From NCBI GenBank assembly GCA_044433115.1, contig JAWXTY010000005.1, forward strand, positions 18,535 through 82,534: a stretch of DNA of 64,000 nucleotides. The letters run 5' to 3'. Position 1 is the stretch's first letter. Every line of letters starts with the position of its first letter. Shown here piece by piece: positions 51,882 through 60,431 of the stretch. Under the pieces are notes generated by a model that saw nothing but the letters and a program-made list of their open reading frames with translations, searched no databases and was not told the origin of the DNA. The DNA is from CAKUIA01 sp044433115. GTDB lineage: Bacteria; Verrucomicrobiota; Verrucomicrobiia; Opitutales; Intestinicryptomonadaceae. The translations under genes and the position numbers were made by a program.

Positions 51882-53645
51882 CTACTTATTTAATGTTATT
51901 GTGAATGTGCTGCCCACTCCTATTTTGCTACTTAGTTCTATAGAGCCTGAGTGTAATTTAATTATATGCTTAACTATAGCAAGCCCAAGTCCTGTGCCTC
52001 CCAAGTTGCGAGAACGCCCCTTATTCACCCTATAAAACCTCTCAAATATACGTTCTAAATCTTCCTTATTTATCCCTATAGATGAGTCTCTAAACTTTAA
52101 AACAATACTGTCTGTTAAGTCAAGTATTTCTATTTCTATTAGGGAATTTTCGTTGCCGTACTTAATTGAATTATTTATTAAATTACTAAATGCAAGCTTA
52201 ATTAAAGTTTCGTCGCACTTAATAGATATAGCTTTTGGACACTCAAGGCAAATATCCATATTTTTGCTATGTGCTAAAAATTCATTATAGCTAATAGCCT
52301 CTTCTAATAGTGATTTTAGATTATGACTTTCAAATTCCTTTAATTGAGTGTTTTCTGCATATTCTATTTTAGATAGCAACAACATATCATCTACAAGGTT
52401 ATTCATACGTAGAGTTTCCTTATTAATCATATCTAAAAAGTTTTCCCTTTCCTCTTTAGAGTCGCACTCTTGAATGGTTTCTGCTGCCATTTGTATAGCT
52501 GTAATAGGAGTCTTTAATTCGTGGGATACACTAGATACAAACTCACGCCTTAGGGTCTCATTGGCACTGATGTGAGTTATGTCGTGCAAGACGCAAAGCA
52601 CACGCTTTTTAGGTGAGTCGTAAGGCAATATCTTACTTTGAAGTATGTAATTTCTATCCTCATATTCTAGTTGTATAGAGAGTTTTTCGCCTTGATTAAA
52701 GCTATCGTTTATAGCATTTAAAAGGGGTGTATTTCTGATAACTTCATTTAGATATATTTTGTGATGAGCTAAATTATCCTTAATATTTAATAGAGAAGTC
52801 CCAGCTTGGTTCATTCTTAAAATCCTACCATCGCTATCGCATATAAATATTATTTGAGTCATCTGCTCAAAGATTTCGTCTAGCTCGCTGTTTCTCTTGT
52901 TGAGGCTATTTATACGCAACTTAAGCTCTTGAGCCATCGACTGCATACTCCTTGCAAGCTTATTAATTTCAGGGACTGTAGACTCTGTAACCTTAGCATT
53001 AAAGTTGGCTTCTTCATAAGATTGGGCAAGCCTGTTTAGTTTTTTAAGAGGCATAGATATTTCTCTTGCAACTAAAAAAGAAAGTATACCAGCAAGCAAT
53101 ATAGTTAATAATATAAATGCTATAATTTCTAAGCAAAACTTTTTAAATTCCTTAGATAGGGTATCTATAGATATGGCTTGCCTTATGCAATATTGATAAG
53201 AGCCATCTTCGTATTTACCTGCATAAGTTGCTATATATAAAAAGGACTCCTTTGTTGTGTCGGAAAATCTTATTATGAAATTTTCTTCGCCAGATAGAGC
53301 CTTTTTAATTTCTGGTCTATCCAAGTGATTTACCATTTCCTCAAAATTTGCATTAGAGTCATAAATAACAGAGCCATCGTTTTTAACGATAGTAGTTCTA
53401 ATACTGTCTATAGTGGCATCTTTTTTTATGGCTTTATAAATTATTTCTTCATTGATACCATTTGCATCTATGAGTATTTTAATATCATCTGCAGATTGTG
53501 ATAATAAGGCTTTTTTGCCCTCAAGGTGAATTTCTTCTAATTTGACATAAGAAGCACAAGAAAGCACTACTATAATAATAGCACTTATGCTTAGTATAGA
53601 TAAGAGGACTCTTGCAAAGAGGCTTAGTTTGAATATTTTCTTCAT
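51882..53645 (-). CDS. phoR: Phosphate sensor histidine kinase PhoR-like
   Basis: A 587-residue inner-membrane kinase; I start at the ATG at 53643-53645 (MKKIFKLSLFARVLLSI), since the longer frame begins at a TTG. Two membrane segments (about 11-32 and 165-190) flank a periplasmic sensor domain of about 130 residues. Then come HAMP, PAS (TQIIFICDSDGRILRMNQAG), HisKA with H375 in SHELKTPI and an HATPase_c domain (NLINNSIKYG, GGTGLGLAIVKHII). It is divergent from the pst-linked porin. Confidence 0.88.
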   Translation of the reverse strand: MKKIFKLSLFARVLLSILSISAIIIVVLSCASYVKLEEIHLEGKKALLSQSADDIKILIDANGINEEIIYKAIKKDATIDSIRTTIVKNDGSVIYDSNANFEEMVNHLDRPEIKKALSGEENFIIRFSDTTKESFLYIATYAGKYEDGSYQYCIRQAISIDTLSKEFKKFCLEIIAFILLTILLAGILSFLVAREISMPLKKLNRLAQSYEEANFNAKVTESTVPEINKLARSMQSMAQELKLRINSLNKRNSELDEIFEQMTQIIFICDSDGRILRMNQAGTSLLNIKDNLAHHKIYLNEVIRNTPLLNAINDSFNQGEKLSIQLEYEDRNYILQSKILPYDSPKKRVLCVLHDITHISANETLRREFVSSVSHELKTPITAIQMAAETIQECDSKEERENFLDMINKETLRMNNLVDDMLLLSKIEYAENTQLKEFESHNLKSLLEEAISYNEFLAHSKNMDICLECPKAISIKCDETLIKLAFSNLINNSIKYGNENSLIEIEILDLTDSIVLKFRDSSIGINKEDLERIFERFYRVNKGRSRNLGGTGLGLAIVKHIIKLHSGSIELSSKIGVGSTFTITLNK

Positions 53646-53712
53646 GTTGCTAATTTTTAATAGTATTGAGTTTCTAATAAAATATTTAAATATGTCAACA
53701 AACATCGCAATC

Positions 53713-53826
53713 CTAACCAAATTCTAACCAAAAGTGGGGGTATTTGTTAGATTAAAATTTCTAACTTTAACTTTAACTTAGGCGAAAATTATGCAAATAT
53801 TAATATACATTTAATAAAATCCTAAC
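53713..53826. promoter_or_regulatory. Repeated CTAAC motifs between phoR and porin: candidate Pho box region
   Basis: CTAACC occurs at 53713 and 53724, exactly 11 bp apart as in PhoB direct repeats. TAAC recurs three times at 6-bp spacing in CTAACTTTAACTTTAAC (53761-53777), GTTAG is at 53746, and CTAAC at 53822. The cluster sits in the divergent phoR/porin promoter region. The sequence differs from the E. coli CTGTCAT box, so the assignment is inferred from spacing and context. Confidence 0.4.
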
Positions 53827-53914
53827 ATAGCTATGGAATAATGGTTCTCATATAAAACGCATTGTGTAGAAATTTTTAAATGCAATGTGAGTAAAACATA
53901 AATAACATAATAAT

Positions 53915-55126
53915 ATGAAACTAAGATCACTAATTACAGCAGGAGCAGCTTTCCTTTCTTTGGCTAGCATAGCATCTGCACAAGATAAAGCTACTCTCGA
54001 CTTGTTGCTAAGTAAGGGTATAATTACAGCTGATGATGCTGCAAGCGTTGCAAAGTCTGCTGTTGAAGTAAAAGCAAAAGACAAAGCCGTTAAGAGCGTA
54101 ACTCTAACTGGTAGAATACAAGCTCAATATATGGGTGCAGAAACAACTGCAGGCGACTATTCTGCTTCTAAGAACCAAATGTACTTGCGTCGTTTATATT
54201 TAGGTATGGCAGCTGACTTAGGTGCAGGCTGGAAGGGTTCTATAGTTATGAATTTTGCAGATGACTCTGCAGCAATCGACTCTGCTACAATTTCTAAGAA
54301 GCTTTCTTCTTTAGATGGTACTTTATCTGTAGGCTACCAAAAAGTAAACTTTGGTTATGAAGAAAACACTTCTTCTTCTAAGTTAATGACTATAGAGCGT
54401 TCTACAGCTACTCGTTACTTCAACGAAGGTGGTTCTGCAGGTAGTGGTAAGAAATTAGGCTTTGGTGCAAGGCATATGGGTATCACTTGGAAGGGCGACA
54501 TTGAAGCTATAGATGGTTTATCTTATGCAGCAGCATTTACTAATAGCGTTCAAGGTACAAGTGGCTATGAACAAGACTTCGCATATTGGGCAAGCGTAGC
54601 ATACGCTAAGAAATTTGATAATTTCTCTTTCAAGGCTGGCTTGAACTTTGGTTACACTACTCAATCTGACGCTGGCAATGAGTCTATGTTAGGTATCAAC
54701 CCTTATATCGCTGCCAACATCGCTGGTTTCGATTTGTGGGCAGACTTCCTATATGGCAGCATAGACGGCAACGACTCTTATGCAACATCACCTTTTGCTT
54801 TCAACTTTGCTGTTGAATACAAATTTGATATAGGCGAATGGGGTCAAATCGCACCTGCATTCAGATTTTCTTACCTAGATACAGATGGGCGTGGTGTAGA
54901 CACAAGTGCAATGAAGAATGTTGAGTCTGCAAAAGACAACGGCACTACTCTTTACTATGACAACACTACAAGCTTCTACGTAGGTCTAAACTGGTACATC
55001 ATCGGTAATTCTGTAAAGCTATCTGCTGGTTATGAATATGCAATGTTCAATGATTGCACAAACTCTGCAGGCTCTGCTGACGCTGACGTAAGCGTATTGC
55101 GTACACAATTACAACTATTGTTCTAA
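53915..55126 (+). CDS. Phosphate-selective porin, O/P family, second copy
   Basis: A 403-residue outer-membrane barrel with signal peptide (MKLRSLITAG...ASAQ) and the same N-terminal helical element as the first porin (DKATLDLLLSKGIITADDAASVA). Strand patterns include RLYLGMAADLGAGWKGSIVMNF, and the terminal strand ends LQLLF. Its place between phoR and pstS indicates phosphate uptake across the outer membrane. No Shine-Dalgarno is visible. Confidence 0.9.
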   Translation: MKLRSLITAGAAFLSLASIASAQDKATLDLLLSKGIITADDAASVAKSAVEVKAKDKAVKSVTLTGRIQAQYMGAETTAGDYSASKNQMYLRRLYLGMAADLGAGWKGSIVMNFADDSAAIDSATISKKLSSLDGTLSVGYQKVNFGYEENTSSSKLMTIERSTATRYFNEGGSAGSGKKLGFGARHMGITWKGDIEAIDGLSYAAAFTNSVQGTSGYEQDFAYWASVAYAKKFDNFSFKAGLNFGYTTQSDAGNESMLGINPYIAANIAGFDLWADFLYGSIDGNDSYATSPFAFNFAVEYKFDIGEWGQIAPAFRFSYLDTDGRGVDTSAMKNVESAKDNGTTLYYDNTTSFYVGLNWYIIGNSVKLSAGYEYAMFNDCTNSAGSADADVSVLRTQLQLLF

Positions 55127-55292
55127 TCTAAGAACAATCCTCTCAATTTAATAAATATCTCTTGGAGTAGGGTCTATTTTTACCCTAAATCCCAAGGGCA
55201 GGGGGCTTTTGTGCAAATATAAAACAGCCATTGCTTAAATCTTAGAGTTAAAAGCTTTAGGCAGCCCTCAACAAATTTACAAAATTTCTCAA

Positions 55293-55462
55293 GGTGGGTT
55301 CTAAAAATTGGCAATTAGCTATTTTTTCAAATATTTTTAGCGTAATTTTATTGTTTTTTAAGGATAGCAACAGCGTTGCGTGGCGTAAAAATAAGGAAAT
55401 TTAAGCAAAAATAGGGGAAAAAGAGCAATTGCACGTTCTACACTCAATTTTTAGAACCAACC
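55293..55462 (+). repeat. Family B MITE-like element, copy B4, in the pstS leader
   Basis: 170 bp with ends GGTGGGTTCTAAAAATTGG and CAATTTTTAGAACCAACC, ending 21 bp before the pstS ATG. The apex reads GCAAC-AGC-GTTGC where B1-B3 have AT-rich GATAAT/ATTATC-type stems, so the whole apical stem was exchanged with pairing kept. No clear flanking duplication. Any pstS transcript from upstream carries this hairpin in its leader. Confidence 0.78.
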
Positions 55463-55483
55463 TAATAAAAAAAGGAAAAACAA

Positions 55484-56302
55484 ATGAAAATAACAAAGTT
55501 AATCGTAGCTTCTCTTATGGCAGTTTCTGCTATATCTGCAAATGCTCAAACTAATATATTAATCGATGGTTCTACTACAGTAGGTCCTATCTCTAAAGCA
55601 TTCGCTGAATACTTCAAGGAAACAAATCCTGAAGTAAATATCACTATCAGTGAATCTGGTTCTGGCAATGGAGCAAAATCTCTAACTAACGCTTCTTGCG
55701 ATATTGCAAATTTATCTCGCTTTATGAAAGCTGGCGAATTTGCTGCTTGCGTAAAAAACGAAGTTTGCCCAGTTGCTCACGTAGTTGCTTACGACGGCTT
55801 AGCTGTAATCGTTAACCCAGACAATGGCGTTTCTGCTTTGACTGACTCTCAAATTAAAGACATCTATACTGGCAAAATCACAAACTGGAAAGACCTTGGC
55901 GGCAAAGATTCTGCTATCGTTGTAATTTCAAGAGATACTAATAGTGGTACTTACGAAACATTCAACAGCATAGTTCTTAAGAAAGAAGCTATCGTTGCTA
56001 GTGCTGAATATGTTAATTCAAATGGTCAAGCTCGCACAAGAGTTAGCGACACTAAAAGTGCTATCGCTTATGTTGGTTTAGGCTTCGTTGATGGAACTAC
56101 AAAGCCACTAACTGTAAATGGCGTGCTACCTTCTGCTAAGACAGTTAAAGCTGGCAAATACCCAATTTCAAGACCTTTGTATATGTTCACAAATGGCTAT
56201 CCTGCAATGGGTTCTCCTATATTCAGTTTCGTAACTTTACACCTAACTAAAGACGGTGCAGAGATGATAACAGATTTAGGCTACGTCCCAGTTGCCGACT
56301 AA
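55484..56302 (+). CDS. pstS: Phosphate ABC transporter substrate-binding protein
   Basis: Periplasmic phosphate-binding protein of 272 residues with signal peptide (MKITKLIVASLMAVSAISANAQ). IDGSTTVGPISKAFAE, SGSGNGAKSL, and RDTNSGTYETF carry the phosphate-contacting Ser, Asp, Arg and Thr residues of PstS. Good ribosome-binding site (AAAAAGGAAAA). It lies after the porin and before pstC, with a long repeat-filled gap on each side. Confidence 0.95.
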   Translation: MKITKLIVASLMAVSAISANAQTNILIDGSTTVGPISKAFAEYFKETNPEVNITISESGSGNGAKSLTNASCDIANLSRFMKAGEFAACVKNEVCPVAHVVAYDGLAVIVNPDNGVSALTDSQIKDIYTGKITNWKDLGGKDSAIVVISRDTNSGTYETFNSIVLKKEAIVASAEYVNSNGQARTRVSDTKSAIAYVGLGFVDGTTKPLTVNGVLPSAKTVKAGKYPISRPLYMFTNGYPAMGSPIFSFVTLHLTKDGAEMITDLGYVPVAD

Positions 56303-56306
56303 AATT

Positions 56307-56427
56307 GGGGGCGTGAAATCGCCCTTGATACTCCGTTTTGCCTTTAGTTTGGACTCTCACGTATTAATATACGCTTCGACCCCAAACTAAAAGCAAATAC
56401 TCGTCTGAAGGGCAATTTGACGCCCCC
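56307..56427 (+). repeat. Family A element, copy A4
   Basis: 121 bp starting 5 bp after the pstS stop. Outer ends are GGGGCGTGAAAT and ATTTGACGCCCC-type, the inner stem is TTTAGTTTGG/CCAAACTAAA extended by TTGC/GCAA, and the apical stem is CGTAT/ATACG. The satellite hairpin AAAAATTTTGC-TAAG-GCAAATTTTT follows at about 56430-56455. Confidence 0.8.
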
Positions 56428-56484
56428 ACAAAAATTTTGCTAAGGCAAATTTTTGGACGGATATTAAACATTTTTAGAAATTGA

Positions 56485-56569
56485 GACTCTCACGTATTAA
56501 TATACGCTTCGACCCCAAACTAAAAGCAAATACTCGTCTGAAGGGCAATTTGACGCCCCCACAAAAATT
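56485..56569 (+). repeat. Family A half-element, copy A5
   Basis: An exact duplicate, by eye, of the right half of A4 (56352-56436), 133 bp further on. It starts inside the loop and ends with the outer arm plus ACAAAAATT, so it cannot form the outer stem by itself but could pair with the left arm of A4. Its satellite hairpin differs (AAAAATTC/GGATTTTTT). Confidence 0.75.
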
Positions 56570-56639
56570 CTAAGGATTTTTTGGCAGACATTAAGAATTA
56601 ACATTAAATGTTTATTAGAATTTTTAGTCTCGCTCTTTT

Positions 56640-56772
56640 AAACAACAAATATCAACCAAGCCCAAACTATGGCTCAAGGCACTGCCTTGTTTCAGGTTTT
56701 AAGGGCGGCAACTAAGCCCTTAATGGGGTTATAGGGGCAAAGCCCCTAAATCTATCTATCTATCTATCTATT
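56640..56772 (+). repeat. Family C structured repeat, copy C4, with (TCTA)5 tail
   Basis: Core with CAAGGC-ACT-GCCTTG (56675-56689), TTAAGGGC/GCCCTTAA (56699-56723) and TAGGGGC-AAA-GCCCCTA (56732-56748). The tail is TCTA repeated five times (56751-56770), ending about ten bases before the pstC ATG. It has no extended 5' section. Confidence 0.75.
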
Positions 56773-56780
56773 TATTTTAT

Positions 56781-57911
56781 ATGAAAAGGAAACAGAAATC
56801 ATTAGTAATGGCGGAGAGCTCGAAAGTTTTCCAAAATATATTTAATAACTTAGGGCAGGTGCTGTTATTTGTGATAACGGCAGTGCCTACTATAGCAGTT
56901 GTGTTTATATTATTTTTCATAGCGAAGGAGGCTATGCCATTTTTTGCGAGTATGTCTAGTGTTGTGGAGTTTTTCACATCTAGTAATTGGACGCCATCTG
57001 TGGAGGAAAATCCGAGTTTTGGTGCATTGAGTATATTTTATGGGACAGCGATGGTTACCTTGGGGGCTTGTGTAATAGCAGTGCCATTGTCGATATTGGC
57101 GGCAGTTTGTTTAAATGAGATTATAGCAAAGACGCATAGTCAGGTGTTTAAGCCTATAATAGAGTTATTGGCGGCAATTCCATCTGTGGCTTATGGATTT
57201 TTTGCAATGGTTATATTAGCACCTTTATTGCAGGACAATGGCAATTATATATTGTCAGTTGTGTCCTTGGGCGTTGGGGTATTTGCTTCATTTGTGTTGG
57301 CGTTGTTGATAGGCGAGTTACTTTCTTATAGATATTTTCCTAAGGCGACAGCTAGGGTTAGGGGAGTGTTTAAGTTTATTATATTTGCGATATTTTTTGT
57401 TGTGGCGGCAAAGTTTAGCTATGATTTATTGGGCGTGAAAGTTCTAAGTGGTACAAACGCATTGAATGCAAGTGTTATATTGGCGATTATGGCATTGCCT
57501 ACTATAGTTAGTATATCTCAAGACGCACTGTTGAGCGTTGGTAGAGAGATGAGAGAGGGTTCTTTAGCATTGGGAGCGACGAGGGCTGAGACTATATTTA
57601 AGGTTATTATACCTTGTGCTAAAAATGGGATAATGGTAGCAGTGATATTGGGCTTTATGCGTGTGTTGGGCGAGACAATGGTAGTGTGGATGGCTAGTGG
57701 CAATTCATTAAAGATACCTGAGCCATTTTATAATTTCTTAGAGCCAGTTAGAACATTGACAGCCACTGTTGCAAGTGAAATGGGAGAAGCCGACCAAAGT
57801 ACAGGCTCTATGAGGTATCACGTATTATTTGCAATGAGCTTATGTTTATTAATCGCTTGTTTAGGATTAAATGCAGCGAGCCACTTTGTTTCAAATAGAA
57901 AGGGAAAGTAA
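56781..57911 (+). CDS. pstC: Phosphate ABC transporter permease PstC
   Basis: Inner-membrane permease of 376 residues. The membrane core contains FGALSIFYGTAMVTLGACVIAVPLSI and the EAA-like EGSLALGATRAETIFKVIIPCAKNG loop that docks to PstB. An extra membrane segment region (about 165-225) lies between the two permease halves. The start codon stands directly after a TCTA microsatellite and has no clear Shine-Dalgarno; a downstream ATG (codon 10) is possible. Confidence 0.94.
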   Translation: MKRKQKSLVMAESSKVFQNIFNNLGQVLLFVITAVPTIAVVFILFFIAKEAMPFFASMSSVVEFFTSSNWTPSVEENPSFGALSIFYGTAMVTLGACVIAVPLSILAAVCLNEIIAKTHSQVFKPIIELLAAIPSVAYGFFAMVILAPLLQDNGNYILSVVSLGVGVFASFVLALLIGELLSYRYFPKATARVRGVFKFIIFAIFFVVAAKFSYDLLGVKVLSGTNALNASVILAIMALPTIVSISQDALLSVGREMREGSLALGATRAETIFKVIIPCAKNGIMVAVILGFMRVLGETMVVWMASGNSLKIPEPFYNFLEPVRTLTATVASEMGEADQSTGSMRYHVLFAMSLCLLIACLGLNAASHFVSNRKGK

Positions 57912-57912
57912 A

Positions 57913-59601
57913 ATGGACATTTCAACTAGAAAAGTATTAGATAAAGTTTTAACTTATGTTGCCTATGGCTCATTGGCAACAATGATATTTGCAATAGTAT
58001 TTTTCCTTGCCCCAATTATGTATAAGGGGGTAGGGGCTGTATTTTTTAAGGCAACAGTTGAACACGATAAGTTCTTGTGCTATCACTTGAATGAAGCACA
58101 AAGCGAGTCTTTCAAGGCTGAGTTAAAATCTACAAACGAGGCAAGGGCAGCTTTATTTAAGATGATGGCTGATTTTGAACACGCTCCAGAGCAAGAGGAG
58201 ATGGAAGTTAAGTTAGCTCAATTAATAGAAGCGGGCTTAAAGAATTTAAGTATAGAAAAGGCTGTGCAAATCACAACAAGTGATAGCTATTTAGAAGTAG
58301 CTAAGGCTTATTCAAATGAAATTTTTGCACCTTATAGGGAATATGTAAAGAGTATAGAGGGGGCAAGCCCAATGACTCTAGTTAGCATATTAACTAAGGA
58401 GAGCGAAGGTGAAGTGGTTTACAATGCAATTAAGGCGAGGATAGCTGAAATAAATGTAGATGGGAAGATTTCAAAATTGAAAGCAAATTCATTAGCTAGA
58501 AATTTGAGAAACCCAGTAGACGAATTTATCGCAGCAGAGCTAGATGTTTTGGAAGTAAAATCTAAGCCTTACGACAATTTTAAGCACGGAGTTAGAGAAC
58601 TTTTAGGTCCTGAAACTGAGCGTCAAAGACAAGAAGCGAAAATGCCAAGACAAAAATATGGTCAACCAAGACTAGATAATGCCTTGAAGGTTTTAGACGA
58701 AAACGTATTGACTATCAGCGTTACAGAATTGAACGAAGCTGGTATTCCTATAATACTAAGAGTTAAATCTAAGAACTACTTTGCAGGCACAAAAGTTGAA
58801 GAGATGATTAGCTATATCGAAAATAACTTCGACGCAATGCTAAACCCACACTATACATTTTACTGGGGCTTCTTCTTTGATAATCCAGTAGACTCTAATA
58901 TCTTTGGGGGGATTTACCCTATGATTTTGGGTACATTTTACTTAACGCTATTTTCAATGTTGATAGCAGCCCCTCTTGGTATGCTAGCTGCTATATACTT
59001 TGCAGAATACGCAAAGAAATCTAAGACAGTTGCCTTTTTAGAAATGTGCGTAGGCACTCTTGCTGGCGTTCCATCTATAGTATTTGGCTTGTTCGGCTTA
59101 GCCTTTATAATTAACACTATAGGCGTTTCAGATGGCAAGAGCGTTATCGCAGGTTCAATCACCTTAGCATTGCTGATATTGCCTACAATTATTCGTAGCT
59201 CAATCGTAGCTTTACAGAGCGTACCTCATTCATATAGAGAGGCATCATTGGGCTTAGGGGCAAGCAAGTGGAAGAGCATTGTTACAGTTATACTGCCAGC
59301 AGCCTTGCCATCTATGCTAACGGGCATAATCATATCTATGGGTAGAGCAGCAGGCGAAACTGCCCCTATTATATTTACAGCAGCAACAAGCACAGGAGCA
59401 GCTCTTGGCATAAGCGAAATTTTCAGCCAACCAACAACTGCCCTACCTTGGAATATTTACAATATGTGTGCCGAACACGAACTAGCCGACCGAGTTGTAC
59501 ACGTACAATACGGAATGGTATTAACACTAATAACAATAGTTTTAGCCCTAAACTTCATCGCAATCTACATAAGAGCTAGATTGCAAAAGAGAGCAAAATA
59601 A
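57913..59601 (+). CDS. pstA: Phosphate ABC transporter permease PstA with large extracytoplasmic insertion
   Basis: A 563-residue permease from the ATG at 57913, which has AGGGAAAG before it. After the first membrane helix (about 11-40) comes a hydrophilic, helical stretch to about residue 315, then the standard five-helix permease core with the EASLGLGASKWKSIVTVILPA EAA loop and GRAAGETAPI. PstA is normally ~280-300 residues, so this insertion of about 270 is remarkable and should face the periplasm. Its function is unknown. Confidence 0.93.
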   Translation: MDISTRKVLDKVLTYVAYGSLATMIFAIVFFLAPIMYKGVGAVFFKATVEHDKFLCYHLNEAQSESFKAELKSTNEARAALFKMMADFEHAPEQEEMEVKLAQLIEAGLKNLSIEKAVQITTSDSYLEVAKAYSNEIFAPYREYVKSIEGASPMTLVSILTKESEGEVVYNAIKARIAEINVDGKISKLKANSLARNLRNPVDEFIAAELDVLEVKSKPYDNFKHGVRELLGPETERQRQEAKMPRQKYGQPRLDNALKVLDENVLTISVTELNEAGIPIILRVKSKNYFAGTKVEEMISYIENNFDAMLNPHYTFYWGFFFDNPVDSNIFGGIYPMILGTFYLTLFSMLIAAPLGMLAAIYFAEYAKKSKTVAFLEMCVGTLAGVPSIVFGLFGLAFIINTIGVSDGKSVIAGSITLALLILPTIIRSSIVALQSVPHSYREASLGLGASKWKSIVTVILPAALPSMLTGIIISMGRAAGETAPIIFTAATSTGAALGISEIFSQPTTALPWNIYNMCAEHELADRVVHVQYGMVLTLITIVLALNFIAIYIRARLQKRAK

Positions 59602-59602
59602 G

Positions 59603-60430
59603 ATGAATACAACTATAGAAGAAATCAAAACAAATACGACAATGAATAAAGCGAACATACAGACTTTTTCTAAAGAAGAAACTGTAATAAGTGCAAGGGA
59701 CTTTTCTGTTTATTATGGAAAATTTCACGCAGTAAAAAATATAGATATAGACTTTAAGCGACATAAAGTTACATCTATAATTGGGCCCAGTGGTTGCGGT
59801 AAAAGTACTTTTTTAAGGTGCATAAATCGTATGAACGACCTTGTCGATGGTTGCAAAACTACAGGACTTTTAAGCCTAGATGGCACAGATATTTATCACA
59901 AACGCCTCGATATAGTAGAGCTTAGACGCAGAATTGGTATGGTTTTCCAAAGACCGAACCCTTTCCCTAAATCTATTTACGATAATGTAGCCTATGGCGT
60001 TCGCCTGCAAGGTTCTATAAAGAAGAGCGAGCTAGACGACATCGTAGAAAGCTCTTTGCGTAGAGCTGCCCTTTGGGACGAAGTTAAGGATAGATTAGGC
60101 AACAATGCAATAGGTATTTCAGGTGGTCAGCAACAACGTTTGTGTATAGCAAGGGCATTGGCTATCAATCCTGAAGTTTTGTTGATGGACGAACCTTGTT
60201 CGGCTCTTGACCCTAAGTCTACATCTAAGATTGAAGACTTAATTACAGAGCTTTCAGGCGAATATACTATAGCTATCGTAACTCACAATATGCAACAAGC
60301 TGCACGTATATCAGATTATACAGCATTCTTTTTCGAAGGCGATTTAGTTGAATATGACGAAACAAAGAGCCTATTTACTAAGCCTAAATCTACAAAAACT
60401 AGCGATTATATCACAGGAAGGTTCGGTTAA
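59603..60430 (+). CDS. pstB: Phosphate ABC transporter ATPase
   Basis: A 275-residue ATPase. Walker A GPSGCGKST is at 61-69, the Q loop is MVFQRPNPFPKSIYDNVAYG (a PstB hallmark), the signature is ISGGQQQRLCIARAL, and Walker B is VLLMDEPCSALDP. It starts 1 bp after pstA; an internal ATG at codon 14 is an alternative start. Powers the PstCA channel. Confidence 0.97.
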   Translation: MNTTIEEIKTNTTMNKANIQTFSKEETVISARDFSVYYGKFHAVKNIDIDFKRHKVTSIIGPSGCGKSTFLRCINRMNDLVDGCKTTGLLSLDGTDIYHKRLDIVELRRRIGMVFQRPNPFPKSIYDNVAYGVRLQGSIKKSELDDIVESSLRRAALWDEVKDRLGNNAIGISGGQQQRLCIARALAINPEVLLMDEPCSALDPKSTSKIEDLITELSGEYTIAIVTHNMQQAARISDYTAFFFEGDLVEYDETKSLFTKPKSTKTSDYITGRFG

Positions 60431-60431
60431 T

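Noticed and set aside
60348..60431. Upstream extension of phoU inside pstB
   Set aside because: The 28 extra residues are out-of-frame pstB sequence; the ATG at 60432 starts a normal PhoU.
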